NCBI GenBank assembly: GCA_018136815.1
Contig: CM030944.1
Location: 1,116,456 to 1,180,455 of the forward strand
Origin: Isochrysis galbana
Taxonomy: Eukaryota; Haptophyta; Isochrysidales; Isochrysidaceae
Reading direction: 5' to 3'
Length of the DNA: 64,000 bases
The notes beneath the pieces are model-generated. The model did no database searches. It was given only the letters and a program-made list of their open reading frames with translations, and was not told the origin of the DNA. Both the position numbers and the translations under genes were made by a program. Positions within the stretch are counted from its first letter, which is position 1, and each line of letters opens with the position of its first letter. Positions 9,884 through 19,900 of this stretch are shown here, piece after piece.

Positions 9884-12800
9884 TCAAAGACGCAACAACG
9901 CTTCCCGAAGCGCACCGCTGTGGCGCACTAGCGCTGCGGTCAAGGACGGGTCTAGCTCGAGGCCGATTCGTGCTTGAGCAAACACTGAGAAGAAACGGCG
10001 CAGGGCGTGCACCGAGTCCTCCGCCACATGTGCGATTGGCCCAAAACGAAGACCTTGTTGCGTGCCTACTGGGACCAACGTCTCGTAGACACCCAGTCTG
10101 GACCAGCTCGTCCCATCCAGCACGCGTCCAGGGGTGTGCTGGCCTTCATTAGTACGGCCCTGACGATCGGCAAGCTCACCAACCCACTCAGCTAATAAAT
10201 CGCGCAGGAGCTCGGCCCTTCTAGCTCTGAGAGCTTGGGATGCTCGACGGGGCAAAAATATAGAGGCGAGGGTGTCGACCGAGTGGGATGCCAGAATCAT
10301 GTCTGCGGTGACTCCGCGGTGCACGGCCAAGAGAACATGGTCTTGTGGTACGTGTGAAACATCGCTCCTATTCTCACAACGAGAGTGCGCCTCGCTCGCA
10401 TTTAGGCAGTGCCCCTCTCCGGCGACTGCTCCGCAGCTAGCTATCATCGAGTGCGCTCCGTAGACTAGAGGCAAGAGGGCGTAGGTGCAAAGGCGAAGAG
10501 GTGGGGGGGGGGTTGTCAGCAGCAAGGCAGTTCGTGGTACGGCGCCTCCAGCAGGGATGCCTTGTGCGCGGTCTCCGTGATGCACCGGGGTTTCCTTGCT
10601 CGCGCCCGACTTGTTCCCACACGAGTTGCATACTGCAGCCGCTGACTCCCGTTGTCTCGGTGCGGCTTCATCCGACTGCGTGGCGGCTGCGAGCGGCGGC
10701 GCGATGGGCGCGCAAGATAAGGCAGTGGCATGAAGCAATGCTTGGGCATCGCTCCTTGTCATCAGTGGAAGCACGGCCGGCAGGTACAAAGGCGACGAGC
10801 GGCAACAAGATATGGCGAGTGTGCTCGGGATGCGGAGGAAAGCCCATGCAGCATGCGTGCAGGCGCATATACGATCAAACGCGAGCTTCGGTGGCGATTC
10901 GGGCAGCCAACAGTTCGCGTCGACGCAGGAAGCTCTGCAGCATGCCGTCGACCCTTTGCGTGGTGGACACGACAGTCGCACCAACCGTGCAGCAGCGCGA
11001 AGAAGACTGTCAAGAAGTTGCACATGGGTTCTCACACGGCCTAGGGCAATTCTCACCAGCGGCCAAACACGACGTAGGGTTCGGCGCCACTCGCGACAGC
11101 AGGACGAACAGCAGGAGCACGTTTCCGCTGGCCTTACGTCCTCCAGCCCCATACAAAGCAAGCCGTCCTCGGACGTCTTTGCAGTGGTCGGAAGCCTAAC
11201 CATCCGCGTTCCATACCGAAGCGCCCACTCAGCTTGCTCGCCTAGCGCCTCGGCACATGATTCAAATGGCAGCAAAAGCAGCCGTTCAACTCTTGTGGAC
11301 ACGCGCCTCAGGGTTTCGACGAGGCGGTCTGAATCTTCGCTGCCGCCGCTAGGCAAGGCGGGTTCCGATTCGGATGTGGGGTGACCTTCCATTCCAACAT
11401 CTTCGGCTCCATTTCCCACATCCTTGCTTGCTTCATGCCTGCTGAAACATTGTTCCTCGCGGTAGCCCAGTCGGCAGCCTGCGGCAAGTAGCGTTTCCGT
11501 TGTGGCAACCCATGCCGCAAGAGGTAGCTGTCGTCCGTCGCCAGCATGGTCTCGCGCTAGTGCACCGAGCTCCGCATCATCCTTGGGCGGAGAATCCACT
11601 CTTGCTGCTGCTGTTGGCATCGTTGGCTCCTTTGTTGGAATGTTCATAAGCTCGTTACTTGCTTGGAAGGATGCTGGACGACAGAGCGATTCTGCTAACA
11701 TCGCGGCCGCCCAATCCGCAGGTGCTGTGGTATGATCAGAAGAGGCGCAAAAATTCGGGCCGGAGGCGGACTTTCCCGCTTGGAACGAACTGCTCGAAAC
11801 GCCTTCCAATAACCTATCAACCATCACTGCACAAATTACAATCAAGTCCTCTTGCCCACCATCGGACAGGCAGCTAAGTATACACGACGCCCACACTCCA
11901 GCCGAGTCCGTCCCCCCAGCGGCGCATACCTCGTCAGACCATCGCAGCGCTCGGCGTCCAGCTGCACCCAGCAGTCCGTCGACGCTCACCGGCCGTAGAT
12001 GACATGTCGGCGAAGCCAACACTTGTGCACTCGGCGTCAGCTCGGCTCTCGCCTCTTTGGGAGATTTCTCCACACGGTCTTCTTTCGGTGCGATGAAGGG
12101 CGCTAGCCACCGATAAACAATCCCCTCTACGTCCTCAAAGCATTTATCCCAAGTGGTCTCGCCGGCATCATGAGTCCACCCAACTTCCGCTCCTTCGCTT
12201 CCAAATGTTCGATCAATACCCCAAGTGGACGCTGAGCCTACTTCGACATTTGTATGGACCAACTCCATCGCGTCCGTCTGCTTTGCCGGGCTCGCCAACC
12301 GACCACTCATCATGGCTCTAAGCGCGGCGTCTCCCTTCGCCGGCATGAGTCCCGGCAGGCCCCGGGGCACAAGTGTCCCTAAGAAGCGCGGGGCCAGCGG
12401 TGAAAATTCTGGAGCAGCCCGGTCAGCCTCTGACAACATACGTAGGCAGTCCACCAAAGCCTCCTCATCTTCCATGTCGGCGATCCTACGCATCTCGAAT
12501 GGTGCGCTTGCTTCCACTGCACACGATTCGCCTATTCCCTCGACCCCAAGCATTCTCGCGCACCCTCGCGCTGCCTCCTGGCATCCAATTCTGAGGCCTA
12601 CAGTTGTGGCGTCACACCGAGCCCGTTTTGGAGAAGGCGCCAATGCGTCATCGTGATTTCGGCTGGCGAGAGCGATGTCAGCGAAAGCTCTTGCTCTTTG
12701 ACTCACTTTCTGTGCCGACATTCCACATTCGTAGAGTCCATCTCCGCCGCGAAGCGCTGCTAGCGCGGCAACGTTCCTCTCCACCATCTCGTCATGGGCA

Positions 12801-13573
12801 TCAGCTTTGAGCACGTTTCGCAAGTGCCGTTTGGCAGCTGTCAAGATGACGAGTCGCGCTAGCGGACTTAGTGGGACCAGGCCCCACCGGTGAACATTGG
12901 CAAAAGGCACGCTAGCACTGACACTGGCAGCGCCGCCGCTTCCAGGCCTGGTGCCGCCGTGCGGCGCACAACTGCCAGTGGCGCCAGCGCTTGCGGCAGA
13001 GGCGATGCGTGGCGCATTGCGCAGCGAGAGGCCATCACGAAGTGTTGAGAGCGTTGGGCTGCACAGCTTGGCATCCAATGACAGGTGCTGAGAGAGGGTG
13101 GCTGATATGATCTCGATCATCGCCGCGCATCCGTCGCAATCGCTCTCCTCCTCGCCGCCTCCATTTGGGCTGTGAGTGGGCCACCCGGCGCCGGCGGCCC
13201 TTTGCCCACGGCCCCTCGCCTCACGGATTTGCTTTGCGCAAAAGCGGATGAGCAGCACGAGTCCGAATCTCTCGACGCGATGTGCACTGGGTGTGAGGCC
13301 CTGTCCTACTGCGCGCACCACCTCGCCGCACCGCGCGATCACGCCCGAGCCGCAGAGCGCTGGGAGGACTGCCATCGCTGCCGGCGTCTTTGGCTGCTGC
13401 AGGCAGAGCAGGCAGCACGCACGCGGCGTGGCGCGCACGGCGGCGCGGATGGAATGGGAGGGAAGGATCAGCTCGAGCGCACCCTCCGGCTCGCCCCGCC
13501 GCAGTCCCTGCCCTGCACTCCATGCGTCGGAGCGGAGCCGGGCCTCGAGAGCCTCGAGCGCGACGCTCGCCAT
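9884..13573 (-). CDS. Uncharacterised intronless 1229-residue protein
   Basis: One uninterrupted frame from the ATG at 13573 to TGA at 9884. Its length, natural composition and lack of stops make it a real gene. The N-terminal third is Ala/Leu/Arg-rich and predicted helical (ALEARLRSD, then Cys-rich CCLLCLQQP), compatible with an alpha-solenoid scaffold. There are several short Lys/Arg patches (PSPKRARCD) and Cys clusters (CSCCSSCCREW) but no catalytic motif, signal peptide or clear membrane helix that I recognise. The absence of introns contrasts with all housekeeping genes in this window. On the minus strand the sequence upstream of the start is purine-rich (GA). A LINE tail ends about 40 bases beyond the stop. 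I do not assign a function. Confidence 0.75.
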   Translation of the reverse strand: MASVALEALEARLRSDAWSAGQGLRRGEPEGALELILPSHSIRAAVRATPRACCLLCLQQPKTPAAMAVLPALCGSGVIARCGEVVRAVGQGLTPSAHRVERFGLVLLIRFCAKQIREARGRGQRAAGAGWPTHSPNGGGEEESDCDGCAAMIEIISATLSQHLSLDAKLCSPTLSTLRDGLSLRNAPRIASAASAGATGSCAPHGGTRPGSGGAASVSASVPFANVHRWGLVPLSPLARLVILTAAKRHLRNVLKADAHDEMVERNVAALAALRGGDGLYECGMSAQKVSQRARAFADIALASRNHDDALAPSPKRARCDATTVGLRIGCQEAARGCARMLGVEGIGESCAVEASAPFEMRRIADMEDEEALVDCLRMLSEADRAAPEFSPLAPRFLGTLVPRGLPGLMPAKGDAALRAMMSGRLASPAKQTDAMELVHTNVEVGSASTWGIDRTFGSEGAEVGWTHDAGETTWDKCFEDVEGIVYRWLAPFIAPKEDRVEKSPKEARAELTPSAQVLASPTCHLRPVSVDGLLGAAGRRALRWSDEVCAAGGTDSAGVWASCILSCLSDGGQEDLIVICAVMVDRLLEGVSSSSFQAGKSASGPNFCASSDHTTAPADWAAAMLAESLCRPASFQASNELMNIPTKEPTMPTAAARVDSPPKDDAELGALARDHAGDGRQLPLAAWVATTETLLAAGCRLGYREEQCFSRHEASKDVGNGAEDVGMEGHPTSESEPALPSGGSEDSDRLVETLRRVSTRVERLLLLPFESCAEALGEQAEWALRYGTRMVRLPTTAKTSEDGLLCMGLEDVRPAETCSCCSSCCREWRRTLRRVWPLVRIALGRVRTHVQLLDSLLRAAARLVRLSCPPRKGSTACCRASCVDANCWLPESPPKLAFDRICACTHAAWAFLRIPSTLAISCCRSSPLYLPAVLPLMTRSDAQALLHATALSCAPIAPPLAAATQSDEAAPRQRESAAAVCNSCGNKSGASKETPVHHGDRAQGIPAGGAVPRTALLLTTPPPPLRLCTYALLPLVYGAHSMIASCGAVAGEGHCLNASEAHSRCENRSDVSHVPQDHVLLAVHRGVTADMILASHSVDTLASIFLPRRASQALRARRAELLRDLLAEWVGELADRQGRTNEGQHTPGRVLDGTSWSRLGVYETLVPVGTQQGLRFGPIAHVAEDSVHALRRFFSVFAQARIGLELDPSLTAALVRHSGALREALLRL

Positions 13574-14700
13574 GAGAGGGAGACAACGCGAGAGCTCTCT
13601 TCTCTCTCCTCCCCTTCTTTTCTCTCTTCTCTTCCTGCTGCTGCCCGCTCACTCTCTCCCTCTCCCCCTGCGCACGCAGCAAGACGGAGTAAAAAGGGCG
13701 GGAATCTATGTGATCTGTGAATAGTGTCAGAGTTTTCTTGTCCGTGCTAGTTTAACCGTAGTGCTGAGGGACCGTGGCCCTTATCGGCAGCGAGCAGCGA
13801 GCCCAGATCATAATGACAACAATGAGGATAAGTGCCGCTACTCCCACTAGCCTTGCACCAACACGCCAAGCCACGGCACACATGACAAAAAAATCTGAAG
13901 ATTCAGGGTTAACAGCTAACACTAAGCACATACTACTATAATACTACTATCTACTACTACTATTCACTATTCCGGTAGCCGGTAGCCTCTATCCTCTATC
14001 TCACGACTGCCATCGTCCTTCCTTTCCTTCCCTCCGCATCTTCAACTATCTTTATACTTGGGTGACCCATGGGGGGGCACGAGCCCCCCCCCCCTCCACT
14101 CCTCCCCTGCCATAATGGGTTATGGGGGAGGAACCACCCATCCTCCATCCTCCGGGCTCCTGGCATTTGGCATGCCTGATGGCTGATGGCTTGCCAGGAG
14201 CCAGGAGGAGACTGCCCTACGGACTCACTCTCTCACTCACAGACTCGCCCCATTCGCCCGCCCTGGCCAGTCGTGGCCAGCCCATTGATTGCCATTGCTC
14301 CAACCCCCGCCCTCTCGCGGTATGGCTGGCGGTGTGGCTGGCGCTGGCGGTGTGGCTGGCGGTGTGGCTGGTGGTGTGGCTGGTGGTGTGGCTGGCGGTG
14401 TGGCTGGCGCTAACCCCCCCTGTACGACAGGCAGACAGGTGCAGCGTGGGGGCCCCAGAGGCTCAGAAGCGCCAGCGAGGGCGAGGCAGGGGAGGCTAGG
14501 GCCCACCCCCAGCCTCCTCTGCCCCCAGAGCTGGCCTCCAGGAGCCTCCAGGGGTCGCTAGGGGCAGCTGCAGGCCTGCCGCAGGCGCGCCATCGCGCGT
14601 GCCGCAGGAGAGGAGAGAGAGAGCGCGGAGAAGGGAGTGGGCGGAGCGAGAGCTCCGCTCACCGAAAAATAGGTAAGTCCCGCACCTGTTTATTTACAGG
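13574..14700. other. Intergenic with short dispersed repeats
   Basis: No gene is supported. The part next to 13574 is CT-rich. 13757-13783 (GTAGTGCTGAGGGACCGTGG) resembles 21366-21394, and 13829-13890 closely matches 52674-52735 (AGTGCCGCTACTC then ACTAGCCTTGCACCAACACG), so both are pieces of dispersed repeats. Around 14080-14160 the sequence is C- and G-run rich. Confidence 0.6.
14322..14411. repeat. 12-bp minisatellite, unit GGTGTGGCTGGC
   Basis: About seven imperfect tandem copies of a GTGTGGCTGGC-type unit with GGC/GGT variants. It reads as VWLAVWLA in one frame and GVAGGVAG in another, so overlapping frames here are repeat translations and not genes. Confidence 0.85.
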
Positions 14701-14740
14701 ACAAGTCGGGACGGCTGAGGCCGCCGCCCACTCGGAGACA

Positions 14741-14963
14741 CAGGAGGAAGGGGGGGAATGATCACCAGGGGGAGGCGCGGGCCACCGGACCATATCTAAG
14801 CCCTTCACCCCTATCCCCCTAGTAGTGCACGGGGAGAGTCGCCTTATGGCGGGGGGAGAAAGAAGGGCCGGGGGAGTGGGGGTGTAGAAAGTTTCCCTAC
14901 GTGAGTAGAAAGTAGAGAGAGGGTCCACGGCCGCGTGTGCGGTGAGCGACTATTAAAAGGTTT
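14741..14963 (+). repeat. Dispersed repeat family A, copy 1
   Basis: Shares long near-identical blocks with 48782-49015 (opposite strand) and a shorter part with 25688-25825. Diagnostic blocks are TATCTAAGCCCTTCACCCC, TAGTAGTGCACGGGGAGAG, CTTATGGCGGGGGGAG and a GTGTGCGGT-ATTAAAAGGTTT end. It lies just downstream (on the minus strand) of the 15061-16239 ORF and may be part of that element's 3' region. Confidence 0.7.
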
Positions 14964-15060
14964 ATTTATTTGTTATCGTGTATCTCCGGTTCCGGTTCCC
15001 GAGCCTCGGTGTTAGATTTAGATAGAGATAGAGGCAGAGGCGCGCCGGTGTCTTCTGTCT

Positions 15061-16239
15061 TCAGCGGTGCGTGTGCGGGTGTTCGTGTTGTCTTGTGTCG
15101 CTAATGTTGATGTAGTTTTTCATCTCGAATTTGTAGTTGCGCACCACTAGGTGCGCCGCAGCGTCTCTGAAGGCGCTGGCCAGCGCTTTGTTGGACGCAC
15201 GGGGAAGCTCTTTGAACTTCTCGTCGAGAGTTTGGTATTTGACCCCGATCGGGCAAGGGATGCCTACTTTGCGGAAGTCCGCCACATCCTTGTACATCTC
15301 GCGAAATTGGTTGGCGCAGTCCGCTGTGACGAGGATCTCCCATGGGCCAGAGGCGCTCTTGGATAGGAAGTCCGGCTCGAGGTCTACTCCCTCCAGCTTG
15401 TTGAGATGCGCGACGATGGCGCTAAGGGCCTCTTCGTCCTTGATCTTGTATCCCTTCTCGTATGGCGTAAAAGAGATGGTGACTTTTTGGGATGCTTCGA
15501 ACTCAGCTTCGGCTTCAGTTTCAGGTTCAAGGTCTTCGTCGAGTAGAGCCACCTGGGTAGCCGGGGTGGAGAGGGTGGTTAGTCCTATAAGCAGCCGTGT
15601 CTCGTCGGGGCCCTGCGGGCTTGATGCGGTCCTCCCATTGGCACCTCTTCCCAATGTTGTTTGGGTGTGGTGTCTGTCTGCTGGTCTTTGTTGAGCCGCC
15701 TGGCTCTCTGTCCTGTTTGGCCCACGTGCGCGCGCGGCGCGGTTGTTGTCTCGTCGTCTCGTGTTGATGGCGGGGGCCTCTCCCTCGTCGTCTCCTTCGG
15801 TGTGTTTGCCTCCCCTTCTGGGGGTCCAGTCTTGTTCTCTCCCTGTTGTTGTTTCGCAATGTTGTGACAATTCCCCATGGGGGCTTTGTCCATGATGGTG
15901 CCGGGCCGGCCCCTCGTGCCGGAGCACGAGGGCGGTTTCGCGGCTGTGTAGGGGCCGGGCCCGGAGGCCTCCCCTGATGGAGCGTCCCTCTGCTGTGGAG
16001 TGGCTGGTGGGGCTGTGGAAAGTGGAGTGGGTGTGCTGCATGCCGGCTGTTGCCAGCATGCAGGCTTGGGTCGCTCTGTTCTCTGTGATGTTCGGGCGCG
16101 GCCCGCTGGCTCTTGCGCCCACCTGGTCGGGCGGGTCGTCTTGACGCGGTCGCTTCGGCGACAGGGGGGTGTCCATGAGTCCTTCGTCCATCGCGGCGAG
16201 GGCGGCGGCAGCGAGAGCGGGCGGCGGCGCGCTCTCCAT
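15061..16239 (-). CDS. LINE ORF1-like protein (putative)
   Basis: 392 codons from the ATG at 16239. Residues 1-250 are low-complexity and basic/polar (PLSPKRPRQDDPPDQ at the start), typical of disordered RNA-binding N-termini. Residues about 265-385 form a compact alpha/beta-looking region (KVTISFTPYEKGYKIKDEEA, WEILVTADCANQFREMYKD) that could be an RRM-like fold as in some LINE ORF1 proteins. A hairpin-like leader (TATCGTTTTAACGATA in plus orientation, 16245-16260) precedes the start, matching the leader at 4810. No reverse transcriptase follows. ORF1 identity is inference from position, leader and composition; an unrelated element gene is possible. Confidence 0.4.
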   Translation of the reverse strand: MESAPPPALAAAALAAMDEGLMDTPLSPKRPRQDDPPDQVGARASGPRPNITENRATQACMLATAGMQHTHSTFHSPTSHSTAEGRSIRGGLRARPLHSRETALVLRHEGPARHHHGQSPHGELSQHCETTTGREQDWTPRRGGKHTEGDDEGEAPAINTRRRDNNRAARARGPNRTESQAAQQRPADRHHTQTTLGRGANGRTASSPQGPDETRLLIGLTTLSTPATQVALLDEDLEPETEAEAEFEASQKVTISFTPYEKGYKIKDEEALSAIVAHLNKLEGVDLEPDFLSKSASGPWEILVTADCANQFREMYKDVADFRKVGIPCPIGVKYQTLDEKFKELPRASNKALASAFRDAAAHLVVRNYKFEMKNYINISDTRQHEHPHTHR

Positions 16240-16309
16240 GACCCTATCGTTTTAACGATAGTTATGAATTTTTTTTTCACCGAAGCTATTAGGGGGGACA
16301 TATCTCAAG

Positions 16310-16422
16310 GGGAAGGGGCAGTGCCCCCTCCCCCGGGCATCACTCGGACACCTGGCTCGTCAGGCATGGCGGGAATCCGGGACAGAACCGTTGTGTCCAA
16401 TTAGCTAGTGGGGTTGGCTGGG
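16310..16422. repeat. Dispersed repeat B, copy 1 (inverted relative to 21508-21622)
   Basis: About 110 bases whose reverse complement is nearly identical to 21508-21622. Shared blocks include CCTGGCTCGTCAGGCATGG and CCAATTAGCTAGTGGGG. The two copies flank the channel-like gene in opposite orientation, about 5 kb apart. Confidence 0.8.
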
Positions 16423-16924
16423 ATAGAACATAGAACATGAAAAATTACTTCAGTAGCGACAAGGGGAACTGTTACAACTGTGGGTGTGGGCGCGCACCTT
16501 TCAAATGGGCAGGAATAGAATACAACAAAGTACCAACGACCGGCGAGGGGTGCTTTGGCTTGGGTGGTGGCGTAAGAAAATTAAGGACTGATGGTGGGCA
16601 CATGGGCGGTGGTTCAAGTACTGATGAGAAAGTACGGATGAGGGGCACCACTTACGACATGTTCGTCCCTCGACGACTCATTGAACACCATCTCAGCCGA
16701 TGAGCAATCGCAAGTCCCCCGTTGGGCAGTGCCGCCATCACCAGCGCAAGGTTCCATAGGCCGATCGCAGGTGGCCACCAACCCCCGTCTCCCCCTCGTA
16801 ACTTAGCCCACCACCATCTAAGTACTTTCTAGCCCGCCGACCATGCTCTTCCCCTCCTATACAAGTCTCGAAGTGAAGTGGGTCGTAGCGTGTGACTTAG
16901 TTTTGCTAAATTATGCGAGCCTCC
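16423..16924. other. Intergenic, nothing recognised
   Basis: About 500 bases between repeat B and the end of the channel-like gene. An 88-codon frame at 16437-16703 has a few Cys but no recognisable domain. I treat the region as the 3' flank of the channel gene. Confidence 0.5.
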
Positions 16925-19900
16925 TCATACGACAAGTAGCATCGAGCCGCCATCCTGTTTCTTCTCTTCAGCCTTCTCGAGCTCTTCTTTCTGCTTTGCT
17001 GCCGCCTTGGGACTATATTCCTCAGTACGCAAAAGCCGGGCAGTTGATGACATTCGCCTAGGCATCGCAACAACAGTGCTTTCGATCTCCTCAACCTCAG
17101 CGTTCCGGTTCATGTGCACAATCCAATGCAGGGCTATCGAGAACATGGCGGCATGGAGCTCCGCAAAATTGTCGCGAGTCAGCTCCTTGACGCGCGCCTC
17201 GGCCCGCAGCAGCCGTTTAAGACTCTCTTTCGCAGATATGCGTTTTTGCACCGCTGCGTTGTACGCGTCCTCGTTGCGCTGGCTACGGCCGCAAAGAGTG
17301 TTCCAGAAGGTCCGGTCGTACCCAACCCTGAAGCAAAGGCACGACGGATCATGAGTAGGAACAAACTTCCGGTGGAAATGAAGCCTGCTCGCCATCGGGA
17401 GCTCAGTGGATTTCATGCCATCGGCCTCTAACGGAGAGGATTGCGTGAGCATCACGCTCACCTGCTTGTGACGACAACGCGGACAATCTCGTCTATCGAT
17501 AGGCTTTCGTCGCCATTCCCATCGAGCGAAGAGTATACGAGGCGTCGCTCATGCCTGTGGATGGACGAAGAGGGAAAATGCTAATGAGAAGAGCCAAAGG
17601 GCCGAGAGTGCACAGCGTGTGCGATGCAAATAGATTGCACGTAGCGGTGGCCTTGGGGAGAGGTTGCGGCGATGACGCTATGGAATCGCGTGCCCTGTGC
17701 AAGGACTTACTCGTCGAGGTCGAAATTGCCATCCTCATGGAACACCTTAAGTGGATCCGATGTGAGACGCGAGGTGAGCTGCCGCCACAAGAAGCGGCCC
17801 ATGATGAGTAAACCTAGCACGTCCACGGCGATCAGAACATATGCGAGCTGGCTAATTAATAGGACCCCTTCGTGTGTCTTTGGCACCGCGAATGCGAGTA
17901 GCAAGGTCAAGATGAAAACGCTCGGCATCAGCCGCGAGGCCGCTCGGTCGACGTACACTCCAAATCGAAGGCTCACCTGCGAATGAGAGATCCATGGCAG
18001 GGACAGGGCGGGAAGGCAACCGCAGGGTAAAGGCATTTTCGCGTGCGACGCTAGCCATGTGCATGTCCGATGAGCGCTCAGTGCCGCACCTGCCGGGCAA
18101 TATAGCCGATGGCACCGCCTTCGGCAAGAGTGCAGAAGCACGCATATCGGCATAGTTTGAAGAAGGCCAAGAACCAGACAAGAGAATCCTGCGATTGGAA
18201 TTGCGAGGACATGTCGCCCTCCCACGAGTAGAGAATGAGGAAGGTTGTAAAACCGACACCAACCTTCGCAGCAAAGCCCTCGACGTCGATTGCGAAGGCG
18301 ATGAAAGAAACAGCGACAAGCAAGACCGTTGGTAAGATGGCCTCCTCCGCAAGCCGCTGCCACTCACGCCGGATTTGCAACCGAAACGTGAAGCGATCAC
18401 GGCGCTCGAGTCGACACGGATTTGCACGTGCATACTCTGGAATGGGCGACGAGACCATGGATGAGGTCCCAACATATTCCCAACCAGGGAACCAGTCCGC
18501 AAGGAGACCTTCCTCGACGCCGGTCATGCTAGCATACTCAGTTATCTCGATACGCTTGTTGGAGTGAGATTTGGACTCAACGATGATGTCGAGCTCCTTG
18601 TGGTCGAAGGGGAATCCAACATAAGAAGGGTGTTGCATCTGCGATGGGGACAGTGGAGCGACCGATGAGCCATGTGGGCGCAATTAAGAGGAAAGTTGAG
18701 CTGAACGAGCCCGGCAATAGAAGGAGAGAAATGAGACCAATACAAATCCACCGAATTGGCACAAGCGGAAGCTCTGGCCAGGCATGTCGAACCTCTAGAC
18801 GAGCAAAGCGAAAGACCACAACTTCGACGACTCCGATCTCATAGAGGCGCATCATCGTGGAGTGCACGAGATTATTATTGCCGGCCTGGCGGTTGGTGAT
18901 CTGTGAAGTCGGCAATGGTAGAGCGCGATCATGCTGGTGCAAATCGTATCAAAGAGACTGTGAGTCTACAAGTGCTCAGTATCCGTCGGGCTTCACAGTG
19001 CAGCTGAACTTCGCCTTCCCACGAGTAGGCCGATGGGGGGGGTCTCGAAATCAACGGGTCGCCCACCTCAAGGTCAGGGGTCCAAATGGACTTGGTCTCA
19101 TCGCGGCCGAATTCAACGAAACGCACGTTCTTGCCTTGCGTGCTGCAATCTGCCTCCGCAGCCTGCAGTGTATCCGCCCCTGTTGAGCCAGGCTGCTCCC
19201 CCAAACGTCGCGATGCCAGCTCATGAGCGGCATCTGTGGAGTTGAAATCGCTTTGCACATCCACGAGCTGATCGTCTAAGAAGAGGATCGAATAGTTGCG
19301 CGGGTCGTTCCACCTGTACACCGTGAAGAACTCAGCATCAAACGTGTGCTGCGCATCATCGACGTACCGCAACATGTCGAAGTAGACGCCAACACGCACC
19401 TGAGCGACAAACCGATGGTGACTCGCGGACAATATCTTCCGGGCAGGTAAGAAGTGCTGCGGAAAAGGGCTGAGGAAATCAGAATGGCTCATGGATTTGC
19501 ACCTCGGTAACATGTGCAGGAGGTAACAGGGGGTCAAACGGCAGTAGCTGCAGACGGCCCGAGAGGTCAGCCGCTGAGTCACGCCGAACATCGAGGGTGA
19601 AAGACATCTCTGCGAACCGGTCATTGCGACAGTTTTCTCCAAGTGTGTATGCCGGCTGTACAAGGTGAGCATGCTGATGCTCGTGGCCGACGTATTCCCA
19701 TCCCAAATCCCAATCATCAATCCTCTGGCTGTTTACGCCATTCATCTTCGGGTGGTCAGTAAAGCTGATACGTGATGTCTGCACAGATGAGAGGAGGCAC
19801 AAAGGATCATCTAACAAACTGGTTCTATGCGTGATCCCGGTGATTGATGAGGCACGCCACAGCGAGTGAGGCACGCGGCAGCGACTATATCAGCTGGTGG

